Assembly (NCBI RefSeq): GCF_963678635.1
Contig: NC_087071.1
Span: forward strand, 14,416,226-14,480,225
DNA: 64,000 nt
Direction: 5' to 3'
DNA from: Symsagittifera roscoffensis
Taxonomy: Eukaryota > Xenacoelomorpha > Acoela > Convolutidae
Part shown: one piece after another, positions 47,801-59,896 of the stretch
How positions within the stretch are numbered: position 1 is the stretch's first letter
How the letters are laid out: every line of letters begins with the position of its first letter
Notes under the pieces: model-generated
What the model was told of the DNA's origin: nothing
Seen by the model: only the letters and a program-made list of their open reading frames with translations
The model's database searches: none
Program-made: the position numbers and the translations under genes

Positions 47801-48746
47801 TTTCTTTAACTCTCGTCACAATCATCCGTTTCAAAGTTATCTTCACTGCGGCAGTTACTGCATTCCAATGTGTCGCAGAAGCTCGTTTGAAAACTTCTGT
47901 CCTGATTTGTTTCTGTTCAGTTTATAAAACTCACAGAAACACTTCTTCACTGATGGCTGTGACCATCTCCTGTTTTTGTCCTAGATTCAATAATTGTTCT
48001 AAAGAACCAAACATGCTGTAGAATCCTAGTGCAGTCACTAGTTTCATTTCAGTTCCTCCATGACAATCTGCGGTTGGTTCTGTTTCGGTTTTTGCTCTCA
48101 TTGCTACCTTTTTGCACAAAATCGTCAATTGCTTATGCTGTTTCGCAAGTGTCTTTGCGCAGTCAAGTCTTGACGCAATGACCTTCTAATCCACAGAATT
48201 TTTTCAGACAGCTGTCGTCATCAAGTTGTAGATGATGTTGAGGTCGCGTAAATTGTAATATTCATGTAATTCTCTTTGCACATCCTGCGTTGCTCGCAAT
48301 ATCGAATCAGCATTTGGACTCAGACATCATGATGGTAATATTAACTCCCACACACTACCATCGGACTTGTTCTCAGTAACTCATCTGAGAACCCTAATAT
48401 AGGCTCCACTCGGTTGTCAGATTTCGGTATGTATGAAAGGTGCAGTCAATTTGAGAAGCTGTCGTCATCAAGTTGTAGATAATGATGAGGTATAAATTGC
48501 AATATGCATTATTTGAGGCATAAATTGTAAAATGCATTAAATTCCAGTTGCACATCCTGCGTTGCTCGCAATAACGAATCAAGTTTTAGACTCTGGCAAA
48601 ACGATGGTTTCAACAACTCCCACACTACAATCAGGCTTGTTCCCAGAAACTCATCTGAGAAACCCAATCTAGATTCCACTCGGCTTACAGGTTTCGGTAT
48701 GGAAGGTGCAGTGACTTTTCTTCTCCAATATAAGTCCCAGATAAAA
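44516..48746. repeat. Tandem array unit 1 (4.23 kb)
   Basis: The unit begins ATCCGAAGTAAGGTTCTTAACTCG and runs to the next occurrence of that string. Relative to unit 2 it contains three extra segments: about 75 bp near 46,105, about 430 bp at 46,370-46,795 and about 190 bp at 47,145-47,335. Conserved minus-strand frames lie at 48,781-48,509, 48,582-48,394 and 48,128-47,931 (KLVTALGFYSMFGSLEQLLN). The plus-strand frame 46,822-47,049 has no features. Confidence 0.85.
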
Positions 48747-48781
48747 ATCCGAAGTAAGGTTCTTAACTCGGAAATTTGCAA
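47931..48781 (-). pseudogene. Unknown repeat-borne ORF family, unit 1 copy
   Basis: Minus-strand pieces VTAPSIPKPVSRVESRLGFS, LLRATQDVQLEFN and GTEMKLVTALGFYSMFGSLE recur in all units with protein-level conservation (for example PSMPKSDIRVEFRLDFSDDL and SQDVQRELNVYY in unit 4). The first piece is present twice within each unit, 247 bp apart. Family unknown. Stops between pieces mean either introns or decay. Confidence 0.4.
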
Positions 48782-51700
48782 CTCGTTGAAGGGTCACTAC
48801 AGTGGAGTCACTGTCGTGCACCCCACAGATTGATATCGAAGTTTTTGTACCGAAAAAGACACATCAGCACTGGTGGATCGGTGTTCTACAAAAATGACTC
48901 GTCCGTTGGACACCATCTAAAGCTGTGGCAGTGTGGAAATGAGGCCACGAGCGCAAGAACGCCATGGGAGGTTAAAGATCAAGCTAACACTAATTCAAGC
49001 TACTGACGTTAGAAGCGCTTCATAACCTGAAGAGAAGACTGAAAAACAAACACGGGCGCTAAGCTCAAGAGCAGGGAGCTGGCCCTTCATTTACTTTTCC
49101 CAAATAAGTTTTTGTCTGATACAAAAATTAAAAACTAAAAAAAAATGAAATAAAAAATTGCCATGTTTCGAAACTGAAAAACGAGAATTTGTAAAAAAAA
49201 AATAAGTGTAAGTATAAATTACTCAAAAGATAAAATATTAGAATGTGTCAGAAGCTTAGTTCTGATGAAATAAACGAGATATAAACGATATTTAAACAAT
49301 ATGATATAATTCTGGTTGTGGCGCGATTTTCAAAATTGCACACTTCTGCTTGATTGTTTTTTTTATATAGCCAATGTCTTAGGATATTTTTATGATCGAT
49401 TCATTTTATAGATTTTTAACACTTTTAAATCTGATATTGCACAAATTTGCGAAGATTTTTTGTAATTAACACTTTTAACAATACCTTCCTTTGTTTCTTC
49501 ATTTCTTCAGATAAGCATGTTTATCGTCAGAATTATTATTTGGTACGGTTCGATCATTCGTACGACTCGAAAAACAAAAATCTTTTCATCGAATTAAAAA
49601 AATAATAGTTTCGCTTTTATTCTGGTCGAATAGCACACCAGCGTGTCTTTCTGGCATTCTAGATGTCTTTGGAGACCATGCTGATTTTTGCGGAGGGAGT
49701 GATGGCAGGATTTTCAGCCATGACAGACTAACCCTACCGCAGACAACTCTTCAAATCGAATCAAGGAGCAACGGAATCTCATTCCTAGAGAGCGGTACAA
49801 ACCATGCGACATTTTCTTTCCTTCATTGAGTATTAGTCAAGCAGCAACTTTTGAGAAGACCGTGACATCCCAGCTGTATTAATCTCTTCTCTCAAGCGCG
49901 GCGGAAATTACTGGGGCATCACTTGAAGTTGCCGAATACCGAAAATTTTCTGAACTCGAGAAAAACTGCCAGAACAAAGCAATCACTTTATTCACGTTGG
50001 TAGACGAAATAGGCAAGGTTGGTCCGCCTGGGCCATCAAAACCCTCAGAGCGGTCAGTCTGCTCGCTGACGCCAGACACCATTGTTCCCGTGTCTCTGCT
50101 GTTGTTCAGCGCGCGGTAACAGTTTAAAAAAAGGGTTCGAAACTCAAGTATACCATTAGTTTTTATAGGACAGTGAACCTTTGATTCATTTCAGTTGGAT
50201 CAATCTGTAACCCACCTTATCTCAATATAATCGTGTAAAATACAGTCAGGAAATTAAATTCATTACTCACATATTGACATGAGCCTAGACTCAAGTAAAT
50301 AATGTAACTAAGATAACTCTAGAAGTTTCAAGTAACTAGTTTTGACCTAAGTCGTTTCATCGTTTTGACGTATGAATTCGGGATGTTTTCAGACGGAAAC
50401 AAGACAGCTCTACTCGATGTAACATTGCGCAAATTAACTTAGTTACATGCAAAAATAGTGAACTGATGGCTGGGTCTCACTATCCCCACACCACAAGGAC
50501 ACTCCTGAAAATAGGCCTACTGTTTACTATCAAATTATGATTCTTTTTTTTTCAGTTTTTTTTAGGCGCCAGTTTGGTCAAAATTAACATTCAATGATCT
50601 TTTTGAACTATGAGAAACTCACCAAAATGGTAGAGTGTCATCGAACAGAAATTAAAAAAGCTTGGAAAGAATTTTTATCTGCATCACATCGACTCACCAC
50701 GTGCTACAAATTGCATCGTACTACATCGCTATAGCTTTCCAACTTTTTTCATTTATCTGCATTTCATGGATATGACTTATGGGAAATTTTTTTTTTTGAC
50801 TTCCAATGATACTATGTCGAGTTAAAACTACTTTTCCTAGGTTCAAAAAAGGTTGGGACACAGGACAGTCCCGAAAACCAACAAAGTAAGATTATCCTAT
50901 TATGCTTCATCCCTCAAAAGCAACAAATATTCAACTCAAAATTAGCTAAAAGGTATCGTTTCATTCACTTTAAATTTCAAGTTTAATTGCTTGGTTTTTT
51001 TTGAGTTGTACTCGCACAAAAGAAATTCTTAGTTTTAATTTCCTCTTTCTTGATACTCCTTCCTTCATTTCTTTCTTTTACTTTTTCGTCATTTAAAATT
51101 CTAAATTCTTCTAATCTTTCATTTTTTTGCATCTTTTATTCGACTTCTTGTCACTGCTCCATCTCGTCCTCCTGTGACATCGACTCCGCATTCCCGGTTT
51201 CATTGTCTTGCAACACATCTGTATCCATTCTGACGCTGTTGGACGCAGTCCTTCAATGCATCTGCTCTTCTAAGCTTTGTTTGCAACAAGCTAGAGGGTT
51301 TCCTTTAGTGTCCTTAATTCTGCAAAAACTGTTGTTGAGGAAAAACTAAACATTTCTTTCGAGATCTTCCTTTGCCATTTGTTTTCTTTAACTCTCGTCA
51401 CAATCATCCGTTTCAAAGTTATCTTCACTGCGGCAGTTACTGCATTCCGATGTGTCGCAGAAGCTCGTTTGAAAAATTCTGTCCTGATATGTTTTTGTTC
51501 AGTTTATAACACTCACAGAAACACTTCTTCACTGATGGCTGTGACCATCTCCTGTTTTTGTCCTAGGTTCAATAATTGTTCTAAAGAACCAAACATGCTG
51601 TAGAATCCTAGTGCAGTCACTAGTTTCATTTCAGTTCCTCCATGACAATCTGCGGTTGGTTCTGTTTCGGTTTTTGCTCTCATTGCTATCTTTTTCCACA

Positions 51701-52328
51701 AAATCGTCAATTGCTTATGCTGTTTCGCAAGTGTCTTTGCGCAGTCAAGTCTTGACGCAATGACCTTCTAATCCACAGAATTTTTTCAGACAGCTGTCGT
51801 CATCAAGTTGTAGATGATGTTGAGGTCGCGTAAATTGTAATATTCATGTAATTCTCTTTGCACATCCTGCGTTGCTCGCAATATCGAATCAGCATTTGGA
51901 CTCAAACATCATGATGGTAATTTTAACTCCCACACACTACCATCGGGCTTGTTCTCAGTAACTCATCTGAGAACCCTAATATAGACTCCACTCGGTTATC
52001 AGATTTCGGTATGTATGAAAGGTGCAGTCAATTTGAGAGGCTGTCGTCATCAAGTTGTAGATAATGATGAGGTATAAATTGCAATATGCATTATTTGAGG
52101 CATAAATTGTAATATGCATTAAATTCCAGTTGCACATCCTGCGTTGCTCGCAATAACGAATCAAGTTTTAGACTCTGGCAAAACGATGGTTTCAATAACT
52201 CCCACACTACAATCAGGCTTGTTCCCAGAAACTCATCTGAGAAACCCAATCTAGATTCCACTCGGCTTACAGGTTTCGGTATGGAAGGTGCAGTGACTTT
52301 TCTTCTCCAATATAAGTCCCAGATAAAT
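48747..52328. repeat. Tandem array unit 2 (3.58 kb)
   Basis: Nearly identical to units 1 and 3 but with three internal deletions (near 50,365, 50,550 and 50,913). Unit 2 and unit 3 share identical landmarks at an offset of 3,582 bp. The minus frame at 50,082-49,879 (VSGVSEQTDRSEGFDGPGGP) is open here and in unit 3 but interrupted in unit 1. Confidence 0.88.
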
Positions 52329-52363
52329 ATCCGAAGTAAGGTTCTTAACTCGGAAATTTGCAA
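51513..52363 (-). pseudogene. Unknown repeat-borne ORF family, unit 2 copy
   Basis: Frames at 52,363-52,091, 52,164-51,976 and 51,710-51,513 match the unit 1 frames with only a few residue changes (for example FNAYYNL for FNAFYNL). Same order, same 247-bp internal duplication, same breaks. Confidence 0.4.
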
Positions 52364-55300
52364 CTCGTTGAAGGGTCACTACAGTGGAGTCACTGTCGTG
52401 CACCCCACAGATTGATATCGAAGTTTTTGTACCGAAAAAGACACATCAGCACTGGTGGATCGGTGTTCTACAAAAAGGACTCGTCCGTAGGACACCATCT
52501 AAAGCTGTGGCAGTGTGGAAATGAGGCCACGAGCGCAAGAACGCCATGGGAAGTTAAAGATCAAGCTAACACTAATTCAAGCTACTGACGTTAGAAGCGC
52601 TTCATAACCTGAAGAGAAGACTGAAAAACAAACACGGGCGCTAAGCTCAAGAGCAGGGAGCTGGCCCTTCATTTACTTTTCCCAAATAAGTTTTTGTCTG
52701 ATACAAAAATAAAAAAACTAAAAAAAATGAAATAAAAAATTGCCATGTTTCGAAACTGAAAAACGAGAATTTGTAAAAAAAAATAAGTGTAAGTATAAAT
52801 TACTCAAAAGATAAAATATTAGAATGTGTCGGAAGCTTAGTTCTGATGAAATAAACGAGATATAAACGATATTTAAACAATATAAAATAATTCTGATCGT
52901 GGCGCATTTTTCAAAATTGCACACTTCTGCTTGATTGTTTTTTTTATATAGCCAATGTCTTAGGATATTTTTATTATCGATTCATTTTATAGATTTTTAA
53001 CACTTTTAAATCTGATATTGCACAAATTTGCGAAGATTTTTTGTAATTAACACTTTTAACAATACCTTCCTTTGTTTCTTCATTTCTTCAGATAAGCATG
53101 TTTATCGTCAGAATTATTATTTGGTACGGTTCGATCATTCGTACGAGTCGAAAAACAAAAATATTTTCTTCGAATTATAAAATAATAGTTTCGCTTTTAT
53201 TCTGGTCGAATAGCACACCAGCGTGTCTTTCTGGCATTCTAGATGTCTTTGGAGACCATGCTGATTTTTGCGGAGGGAGTGATGGCAAGATTTTCAGCCA
53301 TGACAGACTAACCCTACCGCAGACAACTCTTCAAATCGAATCAAGGAGCAACGGAATCTCATTCCTAGAGAGCGGTACAAACCATGCGACATTTTCTTTC
53401 CTTCATTGAGTATTGGTCAAGCAGCAACTTTTGAGAAGACCGTGACATCCCAGCTGTATTAATCTCTTCTCTCAAGCGCGGCGGAGATTACTGGGGCATC
53501 ACTTGAAGTTGCTGAATACCGAAAATTTTCTGAACTCGAGAAAAACTGCCAGAACAAAGCAATCACTTCCTTCACGTTGGTAGTCGAAATAGGCAAGGTT
53601 GGTCCGCCTGGGCCATCAAAACCCTCAGAGCGGTCATTCTGCTCGCTGACGCCAGACACCATTGTTCCCGTGTCTCTGTTGTTGTTCAGCGCGCTGTAAC
53701 AGTTTAAAGAAAGGGTTGGAAACTCAAGTATACCATTAGTTTTTATAGGACACTGAACCTTTGATTCATTTCAGTTGGATCCATCTGTAACCCACCTTAT
53801 CTCAATATAATCGTGTAAAATACAGTCAGGAAATTAAATTCAATACTCACATATTGACATGAGCCTAGACTCAAGTAAATAATGTAACTAAGATAACTCT
53901 AGAAGTTTCAAGTAACTAGTTTTGACCTAAGTCGTTTCATCGTTTGGACCATTGGGCAGCTTCACTCGTCTACCTGCCCAATCAAGGCTCTCTTTTGTCA
54001 AGCGATGACACTCTCGTATGAATTCGGGATGTTTTCAGACGGAAACAAGACAGCTCTACTCGATGTAACATTGCGCAAATTAACTTAGTTACATGCAAAA
54101 ATAGTGAACTGATGGCTGGGTCTCACTATCCCCACACCACAATGACACTCCTGAAAATAGGCCTACTGTTTACTATCAAATTATGATTCTTTTTTTTTTC
54201 AGTTTTTTTTAGTCGATAAACATCATCATATAATCGGAAACGGATCAACTCTAACCTCAACTTCTAGCTTCTCATACCTCGAAAACGAATTTGATGTTGT
54301 TTAATTCAGTTCAAAACATTTCCGGAAGCTAAAAGTTGCTTAAAATGAGTGTCAACTCTTTTTCCAAGCCCCTATAAAATGAAGATTTTCACCAAATGAG
54401 CTCTCTATTCTATACTGGGAAGCATTGCAAAAGCAACTCTCAGCCTTCCCGATTGATTAATTAACGATTGTGTCGGTCTTGTAATTTTACAGTTGTTTTT
54501 TTTTTTCAAAATTTCCCATGTCAGTTAAAACCGACTTTCCCATTTGTTCATTTTTTTTTGTTAAAGAAGACCGTGATTACTCTGAAGCAACCAATTATTC
54601 CACCCAACTATTCCGATTGAGAGTTTATTTTTTTTCTCAGTAATTTAGGCGCCAGTTTGGTCGAAATTAACATATTCCCCGGACAGACCGGTCAATGATC
54701 TTTTTGAACTATGAGAAACTGACCAAAATGGTAGAGTGTCATCGAACAGAATTTAAAAAAGCATGGAAAAAATTTTTATCTGCATCACATTGACTCACGA
54801 CGTGCTACAAATGCCATCATACTACATCGCTATAGCTTTCCAACTTTTTTCATTTATCTGCACTTTGAGGATATGACTTGAGATGAAGTATTTTTCTGAC
54901 TTTTTAGTGCTTTTATGTCGAGTAAAAACTTCTTCTCCTAGGTTTAGAAAAAGTTGGGACGAAGGACAGTCACGAAAACCAACAAAGTATTATTATCCTA
55001 GTATGCTTCCTCCCTTCGCGGAAATTTGGTTGTAATTGCTCCTGATTACTAAAAAGAAGAAACTAGAAGGAACAATGAAGGACAGTCATCTTAGTTGACT
55101 AAAAACATTCATGCAGGCTGGAATAGTTTAATAAACTTTCCACAAAAGCCTCTCTAAAAGAATAGTAAGTGTGTTCCAAAACCCTAATTGAAAATACTAT
55201 GCAAATTTATAAAAGCAACAAATTTTCAACTCAAAAATAACTAAAAAATATTCTTTCATTCACTTTCAATTTCAAGTTTAATTGCTTGGTTTTTTTTTAG

Positions 55301-56655
55301 TTTGACTCGCACATAAGAAACTCTTAGTTTTAATTTCCTCTTCCTAGATACACCTTCCTTCATTTTTTTATTTAGTTTTCCATCATTTAAACTTCTAAAT
55401 TCTTCTAACCTTTCATTTTTTGCAACTTTTATTAGACTTCTTGTCACTGCTCCATCTCGTCCTCCTGTGACATCGACTCCCCATTCCCGGTTTCAGTGTC
55501 TTGCAACACATCTGTATCCATTCTGACGCTGGTGGACGCAGTCCTCCAATGCCTCTGCTCTTCTAACCTTTGTTTGCAACGAGCTAGAGGGTTTCCTTTA
55601 GTTTCCCTAATTCTGCAAAAACTGTTGTTGCGAAAAACTTCACATTTCTTTCGAGATCTTCCTTCGCCATTTTTTTTCTTTCTCTCCCGTCACAATCCTC
55701 CGTTTTCAAAGTTCTCTTCAATAGGGCAGTTACTGCATTCCGATGTGTCGCAGAAGCTCATTTGAAAGCTTCTGTCCCGACATGATTCTGTACAGTTTGT
55801 AACACTCACAGAAACACTTCTTCTTTGATGGCTGTGACCATCTCCTGTTTTTGTCCTGGATTCAATAAACATTCTAAAGAACCAAACATGCTGTAGAATC
55901 CTAGTGCAGTCACTAGTTTCATTTCAGTTCTTCCATGACAATCTGCGATTGGTTCTGTTTCGGTTTTTGCTCTCATCGCTACATTTTTGCACAAAATCGT
56001 CAATTGCTTATGCTTTTTAGCAAATGTCTTCACGCAGTCAAGTCTTGGCACAATGACCATCTAGTCCGCAGAATTTTGTCAAACAGCTACCAGGTCTGAC
56101 GCTACATTGCTCTCTCAGTTGCTCCTAGAGGCTGCCGTCATCAAGTTGGAGATGATGTTGAGGTCGCGTAAATTGTAATATTCGTTTAATTCTCTTTGCA
56201 CATCCTGCGTAGCTCGCAATATCGAATCAGCATTTGGACTCGGGCACCATGATGGTTCCATTAATTCCCACACTACCTTCGGGCTTGTTCTCAGTAACTC
56301 ATCTGAGAACTCTAATATAGATTCCACTCGGTTATTAGATTTCGGAAGATATGAAAGGTGCAGTCAATTTGAGGGGCTGTCGTCATCAAGTTGTAGATAA
56401 CGTTGAGGTATAAATTGTAATATGCATTAATTGAGGCATAAATTGTATTATGCATTAAATTCCCGTTGCACAACCTGCGTTGCTCGCAATAACTAATCAA
56501 GATTTAGACTCTGGCAAAACAATGGTTTCATTAACTCCCACACTACCATCAGGCTTGTTCCCAGTAACTCAACTGAGAAACACAATCTAGATTCCACTCG
56601 GCTTACAGATTTCGTTATGGAAAGTGCAGTCACTTTTCTTCTCCAATATAAGTCC
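52329..56655. repeat. Tandem array unit 3 (about 4.3 kb)
   Basis: The first half is nearly identical to unit 2. From about 54,650 onwards (with an extra piece CATATTCCCCGGACAGACC) it becomes clearly more diverged. It keeps the segments that unit 2 lacks. It ends at CCAATATAAGTCCCAG, after which sequence matches the diverged fourth unit rather than starting a new ATCCGAAG unit. Confidence 0.82.
55256..56327 (-). pseudogene. Unknown repeat-borne ORF family, unit 3 copy
   Basis: Minus frames 56,327-56,115 (ESILEFSDELLRTSPKVVWE, TQDVQRELNEYYNLRDLN), 56,060-55,806 (TEMKLVTALGFYSMFGSLEC) and 55,447-55,256 (a Lys-rich end). It is closer in sequence to unit 4 than units 1 and 2 are. Confidence 0.4.
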
Positions 56656-57390
56656 CAGTTTCACATGCTGAATGGCAATGCTTCGTTTTGTTGATATACT
56701 TAACAAACAGAATCTAAGCAACACAGCTAGTTATTAGTCGAAGTAACAATCACGTACCTCCTAACTGATGAAAGATTTATATACCTTTTTGATCTACGAG
56801 ACAATCATCAAAATAGTAGTGTCATCGAACAAAAATTTTCAAAAAGCATGAAAAAATTTTCTATCTGCATCACATCGACTCACCTTGTGCTACAAATGGC
56901 ATCATACTACATCGCTATAGCTTTCCAACTTTTTTCATTAATCTGCACTCTGAGGATATGACTTAAGTTAATGTGTTTTTTTCAGATTTTATTTAGTGAT
57001 ATTATCCAGACTTAATGCTTCTTCCAGGTTTTAAAAAGGTAAGGACGCAGGGCAGTCCCGCCAAGCAACAAACAAGGATTATCCTATTATGCTTCTTCCC
57101 TTCGGAAATTTGGTTGTTATTGGTCCTGAATATTGAAATGAAGAAACTAGTAGGAACAATGAAGGACAGTCATCTTAGTTGCCTGAGAACAATCATGCAA
57201 GCTGGAACATTTTGTTATACCTTCCACTCAAGCCTCTCTAATTAAAAAGTAAGTGCCTCTCAAAACACTAACTAAAAGTACATTGCAATTTTATAAAAGC
57301 CACAAAGTTTTTTATTTCAAAAATTACTAAAATTACTATTTCTTTCAACTTTGATTTCACGCTTAATTGCATGGTTTCTTTTTTAAATTC

Positions 57391-57918
57391 TTAGTTTTTT
57401 TGTTCTTCTTCTTTACTGCTTCGTTCATTTTTTTCTTTCGGTTTTTGTTGTTTAGAAGCTCTAAATCTTCTAAATTCTTCAAATCTTTCTCTTTTTTGCA
57501 TATTGTCTTTCGGCTTTTTGTCACTGCTCCTTCTCGTCCTCTTGTGACATCGACTCCGCACTCTCGGTTTCAGTGTCTTGCAACATTTCTGTAGCCATGA
57601 TGGTAGAAAGTTTTTCTTAATTTCCTTAGTTCTGCAAAAACTGTTGTTGAGGCAAAACTTCACATTTCTTTCGAGATCCTCCTTCGGCATTTCTTTTCTT
57701 TCTCTCCCGTCACAATCATTCGTTTTTAATGTCCTCTTCACTGCGGTAGTTACTGCATTCCGATGTGTCACGGAGGCCCGTTTGAAAGCTTCTGAAACTA
57801 TGTCCATCTGATGGGGACTGTACCACTGCTGTGCTTCGACAATTGCTTTTTGGTATACGCGTACAACCTTGCAGTCTTGTTGGCTCAGAACCAGAACATC
57901 AGTGGTCTTATCATCCAT
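57391..57918 (-). CDS. Unknown 175-aa basic protein
   Basis: An intact frame from ATG at 57,918 to a stop at 57,391. It begins MDDKTTDVLVLSQQDCKVVR, has a cysteine-containing middle and a very basic, Glu/Lys/Arg-rich C-terminus (KRERFEEFRRFRASKQQKP) likely to be helical or disordered. It is the only uninterrupted version of this frame in the array; units 1-3 have stops in it. No domain recognised. It could be a single-exon gene, one exon of the minus-strand series to 60.7 kb, or a chance survivor in a repeat. Confidence 0.4.
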   Translation of the reverse strand: MDDKTTDVLVLSQQDCKVVRVYQKAIVEAQQWYSPHQMDIVSEAFKRASVTHRNAVTTAVKRTLKTNDCDGRERKEMPKEDLERNVKFCLNNSFCRTKEIKKNFLPSWLQKCCKTLKPRVRSRCHKRTRRSSDKKPKDNMQKRERFEEFRRFRASKQQKPKEKNERSSKEEEQKN

Positions 57919-58210
57919 GTTTTTTTTTTAACTGCGAAGATTTTGCTGATTGTCATAAAAAGATCTTAATCTTCTAGACAATCAATTCCTCTAAATGTTC
58001 TTTGGTTGGTGCTTCCTGTCGATTGTTCTCTTTAACATGAAATTCCAGCCAACGATCGCCACAACTCCGACTATCAGGAATTTCATGGACTGTGATGAGT
58101 CTGGTGAACCCAAAAGAGCAGCTCTCCAGAGTCCCAGATCAACACCAGGTTACATCGCCCAGGATACCACTTTGTTTGTAGCAAACAAAGGTATGGGAAC
58201 TCATCATGTG

Positions 58211-58447
58211 TCAACATGATGCTCCACCAATTTCGTTTCCCCACGCTTCCAGTTGTGGTTCCACTTCCATCATCTTTCGGTGGATTTCAACACTCTCGTC
58301 TACAGCATTGTAATTGGCTGCTGTTGATCCTATCTGTTTGTATCTTTCAAAATCACTGAAGTTCCAACTAGCATATCCCTCAAATTTTTTTCCTAGTATT
58401 GGTTCTTCCTGGAACTGCGGCAAACGTCTTACAGAGCAACTCATCAA
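58211..58447 (-). CDS. Unknown ORF, possible exon
   Basis: A 78-codon minus frame with protein-like composition (LPQFQEEPILGKKFEGYASW, SVEIHRKMMEVEPQLEAWG). It lies in the part of unit 4 that has no counterpart in units 1-3. Family unknown. It is listed because it lies in series with neighbouring minus frames. Confidence 0.3.
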   Translation of the reverse strand: MMSCSVRRLPQFQEEPILGKKFEGYASWNFSDFERYKQIGSTAANYNAVDESVEIHRKMMEVEPQLEAWGNEIGGASC

Positions 58448-58959
58448 AATTATTCGACATTCTCGCTTGATCTACTATCATCCGTGTGCTCTTTACACCC
58501 ACTGCTACGAAGTGTACTGGATATTGTTTTTTATACATCGTCGCCATCGTCCAGTATACTTGTAACTGGCTCCATTCGGTCTGCGATAAGTTTCACTCTG
58601 TCTGACTTTCAATTCCATTATTATTGCAACTCTCCAATTTCCAACATGCTTCTGTTCCTTTTGTAACACTCACGGAAAGACTTCCACACTGATTGCTGTG
58701 ACCATCTCAAATTTTTGTACTAGATTCAAAAAACACTCGAAAGAACCATACAAGCTGTAGATTGCTAATTCATTTCAGTTCCTCCATGACAATCCGCGAA
58801 TAGTTCTGTTTCCGTTTTGGCTTTCTTCACTATATTTCCAAAATCGTCAATTGCTTATGCTGTTTCCCAAGTGTCTTCACGCAGTCATTTCTTGGCACAT
58901 ATGAACTTCTAGTCAACAGAATTTTTCCAGACAGCTACCAGGTTTGACGCTACAATGTT

Positions 58960-59301
58960 CTATCGGTTGCTCCTAGAGGCTGTCGTCGACAAGTTGGAGG
59001 TGATGTTGAGGTCGCCCAACTTGTAATATACATTTAATTCTCTTTGCACATCCTGCGATGGTCGCGACATCGAATCAGTATTTGGACTCGGGCACGATGA
59101 TGGTTTCAATATTTCCCACATTACCATCAGGCTTCTTCTCAGTAAATCATCTGAGAAATCTAATCTAAACTCCACTCGGATATCAGATTTCGGCATGGAA
59201 GGTGCAGTCACCTTATCCTCCAGTACAAGTCCCGATTTCACTTGCTGACTGGCAATGCTTCTTATTGTTGATATAGTTGACACCCAGAAACTCAGCAACA
59301 C
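58960..59301 (-). CDS. Unknown ORF, member of the repeat-borne family
   Basis: A 113-codon frame with a hydrophobic start (LLSFWVSTISTIRSIA) that could be a signal or membrane segment. It then has the family core VTAPSMPKSDIRVEFRLDFS, SPNTDSMSRPSQDVQREL and GDLNITSNLSTTASRSN. Homologous segments occur in units 1-3, where they are interrupted. The frame has no ATG at its start, so it is probably an internal exon or decayed. Confidence 0.35.
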   Translation of the reverse strand: MLLSFWVSTISTIRSIASQQVKSGLVLEDKVTAPSMPKSDIRVEFRLDFSDDLLRRSLMVMWEILKPSSCPSPNTDSMSRPSQDVQRELNVYYKLGDLNITSNLSTTASRSNR

Positions 59302-59302
59302 A

Positions 59303-59426
59303 GCTTGTTGGTAACCGAATTAACAATCATGTGTGTCCTCTTTCATGAAAGAATTATATGACATGCTTGTTGGTAACTGAATTAACAATCTTTTATGTCC
59401 TCATTCATGAAAGAACTATAAGTCTT
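59303..59426. repeat. 62-bp tandem repeat
   Basis: GCTTGTTGGTAACCGAATTAACAATC... (59,303-59,364) is followed directly by a second copy from 59,365, differing at a few positions. It sits at the 3' edge of unit 4. Confidence 0.85.
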
Positions 59427-59686
59427 TCCAACGTTCCATCACTTCGCTCCTTGTTTAGGAAACTTCGGATTTCTTCAATATTCTTCAAGAGTCCCAGTTC
59501 TACAGGTTCTTCCAGGTTCACGCGCATTGGCTTGCTTTGATGTATGTCCAACAGCGCTCTTAAGAGCAAGGTCTTCGCTAGATCACTGCCTTCTTTCAGT
59601 TTTTTTTGCACAGATATACATCGCTGGTATGGACAATTGTTCCAACATGAACAGGACCAATCAGAGAGCATATCTCCAATTTGCAC
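59405..59686 (-). CDS. Unknown ORF, possible exon
   Basis: A 93-codon minus frame: a cysteine-rich start (CSCWNNCPYQRCISVQKKL), then a soluble helical-looking part (EEPVELGLLKNIEEIRSFLN). It has no repeat copy in the window. Family not recognised. Confidence 0.35.
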   Translation of the reverse strand: MQIGDMLSDWSCSCWNNCPYQRCISVQKKLKEGSDLAKTLLLRALLDIHQSKPMRVNLEEPVELGLLKNIEEIRSFLNKERSDGTLERLIVLS

Positions 59687-59896
59687 ATGCTACTGTCGTC
59701 CCTTCACAGATCATAAGCTATCTTAGACTTGTCATCAAGAGCGCATTCTCCTCTTTCGATCTTTTTATTTTTATCCGAGTCATACTCTCCCATCATTAGC
59801 CATGTCATACACCAATCAAGTCTGAGTTACACCTCACTTCTGAAGTACGGTATCGCTATTACATCAAGTATCTTCGAATTATTTTGCATTTCTTTT

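Larger units (their letters stand above)
56656..59302. repeat. Tandem array unit 4 (diverged)
   Basis: It retains the order of landmarks of units 1-3: the CATCACATCGACTCACC segment at 56,868, AGGACAGTCATCTTAGTTG at 57,164, the Lys-rich ORF at 57.4-57.9 kb and the exon-like segment at 58,960-59,230. There are many substitutions and unique insertions (about 57,920-58,610). Confidence 0.75.
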
